Source of the DNA: JBOGGN01 sp050744165
Lineage (GTDB): Bacteria; Actinomycetota; Acidimicrobiia; Acidimicrobiales; Palsa-688
Direction: 5' to 3'
Assembly: GCA_050744165.1 (NCBI GenBank)
Contig: JBOGGN010000179.1
Coordinates: 1-24,098, forward strand
DNA length: 24,098 bases
In this document: positions 6,683 to 14,918 of the stretch, piece by piece
Numbering within the stretch: position 1 is the stretch's first letter
Layout: every line of letters begins with the position of its first letter
The notes under the pieces: model-generated
The model's input: the letters and a program-made list of their open reading frames with translations, nothing else
What the model was told of the DNA's origin: nothing
The model's database searches: none
Made by a program: the position numbers and the translations under genes

Positions 6683-7426
6683 GTGAACCAAGGTTTCGGC
6701 GTCGACATCGGGGGGTCGGGCATCAAGGGCGCCGTAGTCGACCTCGATACGGGTCGCCTCGTAGGCGAGCGCTTCAAGGTCCTGACCCCCCAACCGTCCA
6801 CGCCGCCCGCAGTAGGCCGCGCCGTCGCCGAGGTGACTCGGCACTTTGGGTGGGCGAAGCGCTTGGGGGCGACGTTTCCGGCCCCAGTCACACGGGGCGT
6901 GGCCCGGACCGCGGCCAATGTCGATCATGACTGGGTCGACACCAACGTCGAGGAGGTGCTCGAACGAGCGACGGGTTGCTCGGTCTGCGCATTGAACGAC
7001 GCCGACGCGGCCGGGATTGCGGAGGCCTCCTTTGGGGCCGCCCGTGAGTGCGACGGCCTGGTCATCATGACCACCCTCGGGACCGGTATTGGGACCGCCC
7101 TGGTCTACCGGGGAGTCCTGATCCCCAACAGCGAGCTGGGTCACCTGGAGGTCGCCGGCGCCGACGCCGAGCTGTCGGCCAGCGCCGCCGCCCGGGAGCG
7201 GGAGGATCTGGGGTGGGGTGCGTGGGCTCGACGGTTGCAGCGCTATTACGAGGCCCTCGAGCGCTACCTCTGGCCTGACCTGTTCGTCGTGGGAGGCGGG
7301 GTCAGCCGGAAGGCCGACAAGTTCCTGGACCGGTTAACGCTGCGCACCCCGATCGTGGCGGCGGCATTAGGCAACGAGGCGGGGATCGTGGGGGCCGCCT
7401 TGCACGCCGCCCTACCGGCTCGGTAG
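6683..7426 (+). CDS. ppgK: Polyphosphate glucokinase (ROK family)
   Basis: This 247-aa ROK-family sugar kinase phosphorylates glucose to glucose-6-phosphate using inorganic polyphosphate and often ATP (EC 2.7.1.63). Motifs seen are the N-terminal phosphate loop F-G-V-D-I-G-G-S-G-I-K-G-A-V-V-D, the catalytic region A-L-N-D-A-D-A-A-G with Asp106, the L-G-T-G-I-G-T-A-L motif at about 132-140, and P-N-S-E-L-G-H-L-E. The last two are characteristic of actinobacterial PpgK rather than ordinary glucokinases. Length agrees with the family (about 250 aa). The GTG start at 6683 lacks a strong Shine-Dalgarno but leads directly into the conserved N-terminus. Neighbours suggest no dedicated pathway. Confidence 0.93.
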   Translation: MNQGFGVDIGGSGIKGAVVDLDTGRLVGERFKVLTPQPSTPPAVGRAVAEVTRHFGWAKRLGATFPAPVTRGVARTAANVDHDWVDTNVEEVLERATGCSVCALNDADAAGIAEASFGAARECDGLVIMTTLGTGIGTALVYRGVLIPNSELGHLEVAGADAELSASAAAREREDLGWGAWARRLQRYYEALERYLWPDLFVVGGGVSRKADKFLDRLTLRTPIVAAALGNEAGIVGAALHAALPAR

Positions 7427-7505
7427 GGCGGGGAAGGTGGTCGCAGGATGACCCGCTTCGATCTGCATACTTTGGGCACCCGCACGCATTCCTAGGAGGA
7501 CTGCC

Positions 7506-8084
7506 ATGCCCGCCGTCACGCGACCAGTCACTGACGAGCGCGACGGTTTGACCGCCTTTCTGAACCAACAGCGGTCGGTGCTGCGCATGGCGGCGTACGG
7601 GTTGACCGACGAACAGGCTCGGCTTGCCCCGACGGTGAGCAGCCTGTCCGTCGGTGGGCTGATCAGGCACGCCGCGGCCATGGAGCGCAACTGGATGGAC
7701 ATGGTCTGCCAGCGGCGCCGTCAGGGCAGCCCAGACGCCTACCAAGAGGCGTTCCAGCTGGGCAAGGACCAAACGCTCGGCGCGGTGCTCGACGATTACG
7801 CCGCCGCGACAGCCGGGACCGACGCCACCGTTGCCGGCATCGATGACCTGGGCCGGGTGGTGCCGGTACCCAAGGGGGTTCCCTGGTTCGCGACCGACGT
7901 CGAAGCGTGGTCCGTGCGTTGGGTCATGCTGCACATGATCCAGGAGACGGCTCGCCATGCCGGCCACGCCGACATCATCCGGGAGGCCATCGACGGTGCC
8001 ACTGCCTTCCCCCTCATGGCGGCGGCCGAAGGATGGCCGGAAACGCTCTGGATGAAGCCGTGGCGCCCGGTCGCCACGGCATGA
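7506..8084 (+). CDS. DinB/DUF664 family metal-binding protein
   Basis: This 192-aa four-helix-bundle protein belongs to the DinB/DUF664 group, related to mycothiol-dependent maleylpyruvate isomerase. It has the start T-D-E-R-D-G-L-T-A-F-L, the G-L-I-R-H-A-A-A-M-E-R-N-W helix with His55, and the C-terminal E-T-A-R-H-A-G-H-A-D-I-I-R-E-A-I-D-G motif with His151 and His154. These His residues are the likely metal ligands. Members may act as thiol-dependent transferases or detoxification enzymes; the substrate here is unknown. The ATG at 7506 is preceded by AGGAGGA at 7494-7500, an ideal site. Downstream, the FNT channel gene follows after 51 nt. Confidence 0.88.
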   Translation: MPAVTRPVTDERDGLTAFLNQQRSVLRMAAYGLTDEQARLAPTVSSLSVGGLIRHAAAMERNWMDMVCQRRRQGSPDAYQEAFQLGKDQTLGAVLDDYAAATAGTDATVAGIDDLGRVVPVPKGVPWFATDVEAWSVRWVMLHMIQETARHAGHADIIREAIDGATAFPLMAAAEGWPETLWMKPWRPVATA

Positions 8085-8135
8085 CCCGGCCCCACCGTTT
8101 GAGCCCGTCGGGCGCCGGGTAGCTCACGGGAGGCA

Positions 8136-9047
8136 ATGGCCGACTCCGCCGATGGTCCTGGCCGGGCGACGACGAGCAACCAGCCCGGGGTCGGGTCTGA
8201 CGCGACCAACAATCCCGAAGTAGCCGAACACGAGGTCGAAGAGACCTTCCTGCGCACCGTGGACGAGGGTCGGCGGCGCATGTCCCGGCGCTGGGCGCCG
8301 CTGCTGGCCACCGGACTGGTAGGCGGCTTCGACGTTGGCACCGGGGTGTTAGCCGAGATTCTGGTGGAGCACGAGACGCACAGCATGCTGCTCGCGGGAG
8401 CCGCCTTTTCCATCGGGTTCATCGCCTTGGCCATGGCCCGCAGCGAGCTGTTCACCGAGGACTTCCTCATCCCGGTAACGACGGTCATCGCCCGCCAGGC
8501 CCGGTTCCGGATGCTGTTGCGGCTGTGGATCGGAACCCTGGTGGCCAACCTGGCCGGCGGCTGGGTCTTCACGTGGCTGATGATGCGGGGCTATCCGAAC
8601 ATGTCGGCCACCGCCATTGAGGCCGGCACCCACTACGTGCGGCTGGGCTACGGCCTGCGCGCTCTGTGCCTGGCGATCCTGGGCGGGGCGGTGATCACGC
8701 TGATGACCTGGATGCAGCATTCCGGCGAATCGCTGGCGTCGCGGGTCATCCCCGCCATTACCGCTGGGTTCCTGCTGGCCGCGGGCCAACTGGACCACAC
8801 CGTCGTGAACTCGCTGCTCATGTTCGCCGCCCTGCACACCGGCCACGCCCCCTTTGGCTACCTGGACTGGGCCAAGACCGCCGGTTGGGCGGCGTTCGGG
8901 AACCTGCTGGGCGGCGTCGGCCTGGTAACGCTTCTGCGGCTGCTGCAGGTCCCCCACCGGGTGCGTGACGAACGGGGGAACCCGGCGCTCGGGGTGCCCA
9001 GGGATGACGACCGCCGCGTCGACGACGCGGGGGCGGAAGGGGAGTGA
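8136..9047 (+). CDS. Formate/nitrite transporter (FNT) family membrane protein
   Basis: This 303-aa integral membrane protein resembles the YfdC-like branch of the FNT family, pentameric channels for small anions such as formate or nitrite. After a hydrophilic N-terminus of about 45 aa come six predicted membrane segments between about 50 and 280. FNT-like stretches include A-A-F-S-I-G-F-I-A-L-A-M-A-R-S-E-L-F-T-E-D-F and the W-I-G-T-L-V-A-N-L-A-G-G half-helix. The usual central His may correspond to one in L-M-F-A-A-L-H-T-G-H, but I cannot place it surely. The ATG at 8136 has GGGAGG only 2 nt upstream, so the true start is slightly uncertain. The substrate cannot be read from context. Confidence 0.82.
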   Translation: MADSADGPGRATTSNQPGVGSDATNNPEVAEHEVEETFLRTVDEGRRRMSRRWAPLLATGLVGGFDVGTGVLAEILVEHETHSMLLAGAAFSIGFIALAMARSELFTEDFLIPVTTVIARQARFRMLLRLWIGTLVANLAGGWVFTWLMMRGYPNMSATAIEAGTHYVRLGYGLRALCLAILGGAVITLMTWMQHSGESLASRVIPAITAGFLLAAGQLDHTVVNSLLMFAALHTGHAPFGYLDWAKTAGWAAFGNLLGGVGLVTLLRLLQVPHRVRDERGNPALGVPRDDDRRVDDAGAEGE

Positions 9048-9099
9048 CGACCAACCCCGCACGGGGCCGGCCCGAGCCGCCTCCGGTAGCTTCGGTGCT

Positions 9100-9528
9100 A
9101 TGACCTTGACTGAAGAGGACATCGCTTTTCTCAACAAGAACCACTCGGCGGCGATGATCACCGTGACGCCGGCGGGCGTCGCCAAGGCGTCCCGGGTCGG
9201 CGTGGTCCTGGTGGACGGCCGGCTGTGGAGCAGCGGGACAGAGGACCGGGTCCGCACCGCCCGGTTGCGGCGCGACCCGCGCTGCACTCTGTTCGTCTTC
9301 GACGCCGCCTTTTCGTACCTGACGCTCGAGACGACCGTCGAGATCCTGGAGGGGCCGGGCGTGGCGGCGCTGAGCGTGCGGATGTTCCGGGCCATGCAGG
9401 GCCGGGAGTCGGGCGCCCTCAGCTGGTTCGGCGGGGAGCTCAGCGAGGAGGAGTTCATGGCCCGCATGGTCGAGGAGCGGCGGCTGATCTACCAGTTCGA
9501 CGTCCACCGGTCCTACGGGATGGGCTGA
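9100..9528 (+). CDS. Pyridoxamine 5'-phosphate oxidase-like (split-barrel) protein
   Basis: This 142-aa protein has the split-barrel flavin/F420-binding fold of the PPOX superfamily. It starts with L-T-E-E-D-I-A-F-L-N-K-N-H-S-A-A-M-I-T-V, followed by K-A-S-R-V-G-V-V-L-V-D-G-R-L-W and then R-T-A-R-L-R-R-D-P-R-C-T-L-F-V-F, the standard strand-helix pattern. In actinobacteria such proteins often use coenzyme F420, but the cofactor is not shown by the sequence. Homology starts at the ATG at 9100, so the longer in-frame form overlapping the FNT gene end is rejected. It is followed 27 nt later by a small acidic protein gene. Confidence 0.87.
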   Translation: MTLTEEDIAFLNKNHSAAMITVTPAGVAKASRVGVVLVDGRLWSSGTEDRVRTARLRRDPRCTLFVFDAAFSYLTLETTVEILEGPGVAALSVRMFRAMQGRESGALSWFGGELSEEEFMARMVEERRLIYQFDVHRSYGMG

Positions 9529-9555
9529 GCTCCGGCACTCTAAGGTCGGCGGATA

Positions 9556-9909
9556 ATGACCGAGTACGACGAATCCTCCGCGGCGCCCGAACCGGCGGCC
9601 CAGACGCCGGTGCCTGTCGGGGCCGCTCCGCAAGCTGAACCGCCAACCAACGTGCCGGCACCCGCGGCCGAGGCGCCCGAATCCGACCCGGCGCCCGGGC
9701 CGCACGAGCACCAGGGGCACCTCGCCGGTCACCTGCTCGAGCGCCTTCGAGGCACTGGCGTCGGCATGAGCGACCCCAACATCATCGGGGACGCCGGCGC
9801 CACAGATGTGGCCCCCGGTCACGATCCTGAGTTGGGGGAGACAGACGATGTGCTGCCACCCGAGGAGGAGACGCCGTCGGAGCGGGAGCTTCCCTCCCTC
9901 GAGGAGTAG
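9556..9909 (+). CDS. Hypothetical acidic, Pro/Ala/Glu-rich protein
   Basis: This 117-aa protein is rich in Pro, Ala, Glu and Asp, with no signal peptide or membrane segment, and is probably largely disordered. A short central stretch looks helical (H-L-A-G-H-L-L-E-R-L-R-G). The C-terminus is strongly acidic (P-P-E-E-E-T-P-S-E-R-E). I recognise no family. It lies between the PPOX-like gene and the acyl-CoA ligase on the same strand. The frame and codon bias favour coding here over the opposite strand, where a long shadow frame also exists. Confidence 0.6.
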   Translation: MTEYDESSAAPEPAAQTPVPVGAAPQAEPPTNVPAPAAEAPESDPAPGPHEHQGHLAGHLLERLRGTGVGMSDPNIIGDAGATDVAPGHDPELGETDDVLPPEEETPSERELPSLEE

Positions 9910-10019
9910 CGCCCCGGGCGTCGGGCCCCCTATCCCGAGGATCGCGCCGGGGACGCTCGCTGTACCGTGGTCGACGTTCCTGCAGCTCTGACCACTTTGT
10001 CCAAACAGGGAGCGCGCCA

Positions 10020-11651
10020 GTGACTGGTACCGCCTACGCCGCCGGCGAGACCGGCACACCGTTGCTGGAAACGACGATCGGCGCCGCGTTCGACGCCACC
10101 GTGGCCGCCCACGGCGACCGGGAGGCGCTGGTCGTCCCCTTCCAGCAGGTCCGCCTGACGTTCCGCCAGCTGGCTGAAGAAGCCGACCGGTTGGCCCGAG
10201 GGCTGATGGCCCTCGGCATCGCCAAGGGTGACCGGGTAGGCATGTGGAGCCCCAACTACGCCGAATGGGTCTATCTGCAGCTGGCCGCCGCCAAGGTGGG
10301 GGCCATCCTGGTGAACGTCAACCCGGCCTACCAGACCGAGGAGCTCCGCTACGCCCTCGGCCAGTCGGGGTGCCGGGCGCTGGTGGCGGCCACCGCCTTC
10401 AAGGCCAGCGATTACGTCGCCATGGTGGACAAGGTGCGAGGAGATCTGCCCGGCCTCGAAGATGTGCTGTTCTTGGGCACGCCTTCATGGACCGCACTGT
10501 TGGACGCTGCCGCCGACGTCAGCTCGGCGGAGCTGGCCGAGCGCAGCGCCGGGCTGGCCAACACCGATCCCATCAACATCCAGTACACCAGCGGCACCAC
10601 CGGAGCCCCCAAGGGTGCCACCTTGAGCCACCGGAACCTCATCAACAACGGGTTCTTCCTGGGCGAGGGGTTCCGCTACACCGAGACCGACCGGGTGTGT
10701 ATCCCGGTGCCCTTCTACCACTGCTTCGGGATGGTGATCGGCAACCTGGCCTGCATCACCCATGGCGCTGCCATCGTGCTGCCGGCCCCGTCGTTCGAGC
10801 CCGGAGTGACGCTGCGGACCATCGAGGCGGAGCGCTGCACCAGCGTGCTCGGGGTGCCCACCATGTTCATCTCGATGCTGTCACACCCCGAGTTCGCGAG
10901 CTTCGACCTGACCTCGCTGCGGACCGGAATGATGGCCGGCTCGCCGTGCCCGGTCGAGGTCATGAAACAGTGCGTCCACGACATGCACATGCACGAGGTC
11001 ACCATCGGCTACGGCATGACCGAGACCTCGCCGGTGTCGACCCAGACCTCGCCCGACGATCCCCTCGATAAGCGGGTCAGCACCGTGGGCCGGGTGCACC
11101 CCCACGTCGAGGTCAAGGTGATGGACACCGTGTCCGGCGACACCATGGCCTACGACGAGCCGGGGGAGCTGTGCACCAAGGGTTACTCGGTGATGCTCGG
11201 CTACTGGAACAATCCCGCGGCCACCGCCGAGGCCGTCGACGACGAGGGCTGGATGCACACCGGCGACCTTGCCGTCATGGACCCCGACGGCTACGTCAGC
11301 ATCGTGGGGCGGATCAAGGACATGATCATCCGGGGCGGCGAGAACGTCTACCCCCGGGAGGTCGAGGAGTTCCTGTACGGCCACCCCGACATCGTCGACG
11401 TGCAGGTGGTGGGCATACCCGACCCGCTGTACGGCGAGGAACTCGTGGCGTGGGTCCGGGTGAGGGAGGGCGCCACGCTCACCCGTGACAACGTCGCCGC
11501 CTTCTGCCGGGGGCGCATCGCCCACTTCAAGATCCCCCGCTACGTCCACGTCACCGCCGAGTTCCCGATGACGATCACCGGCAAAGTGCAGAAGTACAAG
11601 ATGCGCGAGGTGTCCTCCCAACTGCTGGCGACCGGGGAGCTGAGCCAGTAA
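10020..11651 (+). CDS. Acyl-CoA synthetase, AMP-binding (FadD-like)
   Basis: This 543-aa ANL-superfamily enzyme activates a carboxylic acid, probably a medium- or long-chain fatty acid, to acyl-AMP and then acyl-CoA. Diagnostic motifs are the P-loop-like Y-T-S-G-T-T-G-A-P-K-G (189-199), G-Y-G-M-T-E-T-S-P, the hinge region T-G-D-L followed by V-G-R-I-K-D-M-I-I-R-G-G-E-N-V-Y-P, and the C-terminal T-G-K-V-Q-K with catalytic Lys522. Length is normal. GTG at 10020 is preceded by GGGAG about 7 nt upstream. The convergent SDR-fold gene ends 27 nt after its stop. Chain-length specificity cannot be told from sequence; propionate or aromatic acid substrates are possible. Confidence 0.93.
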   Translation: MTGTAYAAGETGTPLLETTIGAAFDATVAAHGDREALVVPFQQVRLTFRQLAEEADRLARGLMALGIAKGDRVGMWSPNYAEWVYLQLAAAKVGAILVNVNPAYQTEELRYALGQSGCRALVAATAFKASDYVAMVDKVRGDLPGLEDVLFLGTPSWTALLDAAADVSSAELAERSAGLANTDPINIQYTSGTTGAPKGATLSHRNLINNGFFLGEGFRYTETDRVCIPVPFYHCFGMVIGNLACITHGAAIVLPAPSFEPGVTLRTIEAERCTSVLGVPTMFISMLSHPEFASFDLTSLRTGMMAGSPCPVEVMKQCVHDMHMHEVTIGYGMTETSPVSTQTSPDDPLDKRVSTVGRVHPHVEVKVMDTVSGDTMAYDEPGELCTKGYSVMLGYWNNPAATAEAVDDEGWMHTGDLAVMDPDGYVSIVGRIKDMIIRGGENVYPREVEEFLYGHPDIVDVQVVGIPDPLYGEELVAWVRVREGATLTRDNVAAFCRGRIAHFKIPRYVHVTAEFPMTITGKVQKYKMREVSSQLLATGELSQ

Positions 11652-11678
11652 GCATGCGGGCGGCAGCGCCCGAGGTGG

Positions 11679-12464
11679 TCACCGCAACACCAGCCCGCAG
11701 GTGACGTTGGTCATCGACCCCGTCATCCCGCGAGCCCGGTCTGAGGCGAGGAACGCCGCCACCTCGGCCACGTCGGCCAACCGCGGCGCCCGCCGAAGCG
11801 CCGCCCCGCCAGCGATGAACTGCTCGACGGTCGCAATGTCGGGAACACCGGAGCCGCCCACCGCCACCAGCTTGTCGCGGGTCAGGGTATCGATGACGCC
11901 CGCCGTCCAGATGCCGCACACCCGGATCCCGGCGGGACCGAGCTCGGCGGCCAGGTAGCGCATCAACGCCTCCACGGCGGCGTCGGCCGGCCCGGTGCTC
12001 CCCATGCCGGGTTGGGAGCCAACCCCCGACGCGCTGTTTAGGTGGAGGATGACGCCCGACCCCTGCGCCGACATCTGCCGGGCGGCGGCTCTGGCGGTGA
12101 GAAACGAGCTGCGCAGCCCGTTGTCCACCGCCCGAAGCAGCTCCTCGGACGACAGCTCCACCAGCGGCCGGCCCTGCACGTCGCCCCGGGGGATCAGGTT
12201 GAACGACACGTCGATGCGTCCCGCCGCCGCCACCACCGAAGACGCATGGTCCTCGACCGAGGCCTCGTCGAGGGCGTCAACACAGGCCACCTCCGCCGAC
12301 CCGCCGATCGCGTCGATGCCGGCCGCCACCGCCAGCGGCTCGCGGGTCCGCCCGGCCAGGAACACCCGCGCCCCCTCCCGGGCGAAGGTCGTGGCCACGC
12401 CCGATCCGATGCCGCCGCCCGCGCCGTAGATGATCGCCGTTTTGCCTGCTAATAGCCCCGACAT
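11679..12464 (-). CDS. SDR-fold protein lacking catalytic Tyr and Lys
   Basis: This 261-aa Rossmann-fold protein belongs to the short-chain dehydrogenase/reductase superfamily. It keeps the nucleotide-binding G-A-G-G-G-I-G (about 14-20), Asp63 in C-V-D-A-L, Asn115 and Ser144, plus the A-A-E-L-G-P-A-G-I-R-V strand. The Y-x-x-x-K pair of the active site is replaced: alignment on A-A-V-E-A-L puts Thr157 where Tyr is expected and Asp161 where Lys is expected. It may therefore bind a dinucleotide without classical oxidoreductase activity, or use other residues. The ATG at 12464 has AAGGAGG 5 nt upstream. No partner gene on the same strand suggests a pathway. Confidence 0.88.
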   Translation of the reverse strand: MSGLLAGKTAIIYGAGGGIGSGVATTFAREGARVFLAGRTREPLAVAAGIDAIGGSAEVACVDALDEASVEDHASSVVAAAGRIDVSFNLIPRGDVQGRPLVELSSEELLRAVDNGLRSSFLTARAAARQMSAQGSGVILHLNSASGVGSQPGMGSTGPADAAVEALMRYLAAELGPAGIRVCGIWTAGVIDTLTRDKLVAVGGSGVPDIATVEQFIAGGAALRRAPRLADVAEVAAFLASDRARGMTGSMTNVTCGLVLR

Positions 12465-12648
12465 GTCCGCCTCCTTGGTTCGTCTTGTGTCGATGGTCTA
12501 CCGGGTGCAACGCAGGCGGGGCCGGGAACTCATCGCGCCGCGATGACCACACCGGGAAAAGTCGCCGCCTCTTGCCGCCCCCGCCGCTCGGAGCGTCATC
12601 GGCCGCGTCGCCACCGATCGAGCCGCGGTTTGCCACAATCGGGCCACC

Positions 12649-13122
12649 ATGACCTCGCCCCGCCGCCGCCGACCGGCTGCCGCCCTCGTCCCCGCCTTCC
12701 TGCTCGCCTCCATCGCACTGCTCGACGCCTGCAGCGGCTCGGGATCCGGGAGTCCGAAGGTGTTGCCCACGACGACGACTGTTCCCGCGCCGACGACCAC
12801 CACGGCGCCTACCACCACCACCGTGGCCTTGCCGCCGAACCCCCAACCGACGCCCCTAGAGGCATCGACGATGTTCATCAACGACTGGAAGAACAACGAC
12901 CGGGCCGCCGCCGCGCAAGTGGCGACCCCGGCCGCGATCGCCGCCATCTTCGCGACGCCGTACACCACGCAGTCTGTGATCTCGCGGGGTTGCTCGGAGG
13001 ATTTCCTGCCCAGAAAGTGCTCGTGGGGGCCACCCGGTGGCGGCTCGGGAGCGCTGTATGAAATCGATCTCATGCCCGACGGATCGAACTGGTATGTGAG
13101 CGCGGCGACCGTCGAGGGCTAG
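12649..13122 (+). CDS. Hypothetical lipoprotein with Thr/Pro linker
   Basis: The 157-aa precursor has a very basic start (R-R-R-R), a hydrophobic signal and a lipobox L-L-D-A-C with Cys28. A Thr-rich linker follows (about 40-60), then a globular domain of about 90 residues beginning A-S-T-M-F-I-N-D-W-K-N-N-D-R-A-A-A. That domain has Cys in R-G-C-S-E-D-F and R-K-C-S-W-G, possibly a disulfide, and ends with Y-E-I-D-L-M-P-D-G-S-N-W-Y-V. The D-W-x-x-N-D-R-A-A-A-A-x-V-A-T-P-A-A pattern recalls small NTF2-like or SnoaL-like extracellular domains, but I would not name it. It is probably anchored to the outer face of the membrane. Confidence 0.75.
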   Translation: MTSPRRRRPAAALVPAFLLASIALLDACSGSGSGSPKVLPTTTTVPAPTTTTAPTTTTVALPPNPQPTPLEASTMFINDWKNNDRAAAAQVATPAAIAAIFATPYTTQSVISRGCSEDFLPRKCSWGPPGGGSGALYEIDLMPDGSNWYVSAATVEG

Positions 13123-13148
13123 CGCAGGGCGGCCTCGGAGCCGTTGTT

Positions 13149-13174
13149 AAGTCCAGACTGATAAGTCTAGACTT
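13149..13174. promoter_or_regulatory. MarR-type palindromic operator
   Basis: Two 11-bp arms (AAGTCCAGACT and AGTCTAGACTT) separated by GATA form a near-perfect dyad with one mismatch. The dyad ends 5 nt before the marR ATG, in the position expected for an autorepressor site. There is no room for a Shine-Dalgarno after it, so marR may be translated from a very short leader. Confidence 0.75.
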
Positions 13175-13179
13175 AGTAT

Positions 13180-13614
13180 ATGTCCCACGAAACCGATCCC
13201 CTCGAGGTCGCCGACGCGCTGCGCGTAAGCGTCAGCCTGCTGGTGCGGCGGCTGCGGCAGCGTCAGCGCGACTGCGACCTTACCGACCCCGAGACCTCGG
13301 CCCTGGCTCGGCTTGACCGCTGCGGCCCGACCACGCCGGGCGCCCTGGCCAAGCGGGAGCAGATCAGCGCCCAGTCGATGGGGACGACCCTGGCGGCGCT
13401 GGAGGCCCGAGGCTTGATCCACCGCCGCCCCGATCCTGCCGACGGGAGGCGGGTGGTGCTGTCCCTGACCGAGGCAGGCGGCGCCGCGTTGCGGGATCGC
13501 CGGAGCGCCCGCTCCCAGATCCTGGCCTCGGCCCTGGCCGGGTTGTCGGCCGATGAGCGCCACCATCTGCTCGTCGCCGCGCCCCTGATCGAGCGGCTCG
13601 CGGAGGGCGTCTGA
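13180..13614 (+). CDS. MarR-family transcriptional regulator
   Basis: This 144-aa winged-helix regulator shows the MarR pattern: an N-terminal dimerisation helix (L-E-V-A-D-A-L-R-V-S-V-S-L-L-V-R-R-L), then A-L-A-K-R-E-Q-I-S-A-Q-S-M-G-T-T-L-A-A-L as recognition helix, and the wing R-R-P-D-P-A-D-G-R-R-V-V-L-S-L-T. The D-x-R motif in the wing is conserved. It is most likely a repressor of its own operon through the palindrome at 13149-13174. The downstream MFS transporter overlaps its stop (TGATG), so repressor and efflux pump are co-translated. The inducer is probably a small phenolic or drug-like molecule, as in related systems; this is inference. Confidence 0.92.
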   Translation: MSHETDPLEVADALRVSVSLLVRRLRQRQRDCDLTDPETSALARLDRCGPTTPGALAKREQISAQSMGTTLAALEARGLIHRRPDPADGRRVVLSLTEAGGAALRDRRSARSQILASALAGLSADERHHLLVAAPLIERLAEGV

Positions 13615-14888
13615 TGGCGCAGCGAATCGGCCGCGCCGGTGAGCGACTACGCAGCACCTTCCGTTCGCTCAGGACCAGGAACTTCCGATTGTTCTTCGTC
13701 GGCCAGACGGTCTCGAACACCGGCAACTGGCTGACGAACCTGGCGCTGACGCTCTTGGTCCTGCATTTGACCAACAGCGGCTTGGCCATCGGGTTTCTAG
13801 CCGCCGCCCAATTTGGCCCCATCCTCCTCTTCTCGATCAACGCGGGCGCGATCGCCGATCGCTACGACAAGCGCAAGCTCCTTTTCTTCACCCAGAGCGC
13901 CGAGATGGCCGAATCGGTGGTCCTGGCAATCCTCGCCTTCACCCCCCACCCGCCCCTGTGGGCGTTGTACGCCACCGCCGCGGTCGGGGGGAGCTTGCTT
14001 GCGCTGGACAACCCGTTGCGCCGCTCCTTCGTAACCGAGATGGTCCCGGAGAAGGACCGGGCAAACGCGGTCGTGTTGTACAGCCTCATGGTGAACGTGG
14101 CCCGCATCTTCGGACCGGCGCTGGCCGGCCTCCTGGTGGTCACCGTTGGTTACGGCTGGTGTTTCACCGTCGACGCCGCTTCCTATCTGGTCGTCATCGC
14201 CGCCCTGTGGAAGATGCGGCCGGCCGAGCTTTTCCGGGGGGCGGCGCCGACCCGGGCGAAGGGCGAGATCCGAGCCGGCGTCCGCTACGTCCTGAGTACG
14301 CCGAACCTGTGGATCTCCTTTGTGATGCTCGGCATGATCGGGCTGCTCAGCTACAACTATTTCAGCATCACCCTGCCACTCTTTGCCATCCGTTCACTGC
14401 ACGGCGGCGACGGCACCTTCACCGTGTTGTACGCCACGTTCAGTGCCGGAGCGGTCGTGAGCGCGCTGGTCATCGCCGACCGCAACCTGGTGCGCATCCA
14501 CCACATCGTCATCGGCGCCGCCGCCTTCGGTGTCGCCATGCTGGCCTTGGGTGCCGCGCCCGACACGCTGGCGGCCATCCCGTTGGCCTTCGTCGTTGGA
14601 GTGGCCGCGATCTTGTACATGACGGCGACGACTGCCATTATCCAGGTGGAAGCCGACCCCCGCTTCCACGGGCGCATCCTGGCGTTGCAGACCTTCCTGC
14701 TCATCGGGACGACCCCGGTCGGCGGGCCCGTCCTCGGGTGGGTGGCCGACACGTGGGGTGCCCGGGTGCCGATCTTCATCGGCGGCGTGGTGTGCCTGGC
14801 CGCGTCCGGCTGGGGCGTCGTCGCCCGGCAGGCGGCCCTCCGCCGGGCGGGGGAGGGCGGGCCGGCGGCTGCGGGCGCCACCCAATGA
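13614..14888 (+). CDS. MFS transporter, probable efflux pump
   Basis: This 424-aa major facilitator protein has about 12 membrane segments and resembles the EntS/MFS_3 group of exporters. The N-terminus has R-N-F-R-L-F-F-V-G-Q-T-V-S-N-T-G-N-W, typical of this group, and the conserved loop 2-3 motif G-A-I-A-D-R-Y-D-K-R-K. A second group-typical segment is D-N-P-L-R-R-S-F-V-T-E-M-V. The ATG at 13614 overlaps the marR stop, showing translational coupling. Export of a drug, siderophore or metabolite that binds the MarR regulator is likely but the substrate is unknown. The next gene, on the opposite strand, ends 30 nt downstream. Confidence 0.92.
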   Translation: MAQRIGRAGERLRSTFRSLRTRNFRLFFVGQTVSNTGNWLTNLALTLLVLHLTNSGLAIGFLAAAQFGPILLFSINAGAIADRYDKRKLLFFTQSAEMAESVVLAILAFTPHPPLWALYATAAVGGSLLALDNPLRRSFVTEMVPEKDRANAVVLYSLMVNVARIFGPALAGLLVVTVGYGWCFTVDAASYLVVIAALWKMRPAELFRGAAPTRAKGEIRAGVRYVLSTPNLWISFVMLGMIGLLSYNYFSITLPLFAIRSLHGGDGTFTVLYATFSAGAVVSALVIADRNLVRIHHIVIGAAAFGVAMLALGAAPDTLAAIPLAFVVGVAAILYMTATTAIIQVEADPRFHGRILALQTFLLIGTTPVGGPVLGWVADTWGARVPIFIGGVVCLAASGWGVVARQAALRRAGEGGPAAAGATQ

Positions 14889-14918
14889 CCGCCGACCAAT
14901 GACAGCCGATGGCCTAGT

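Noticed and set aside
8349..9467. 372-codon open frame on - strand
   Set aside because: Shadow of the FNT and PPOX-like genes, with low-complexity Pro/Arg/Gln composition.
8818..10059. 413-codon open frame on - strand
   Set aside because: It lies across the FNT, PPOX-like and acidic-protein genes on the other strand and shows no family motif.
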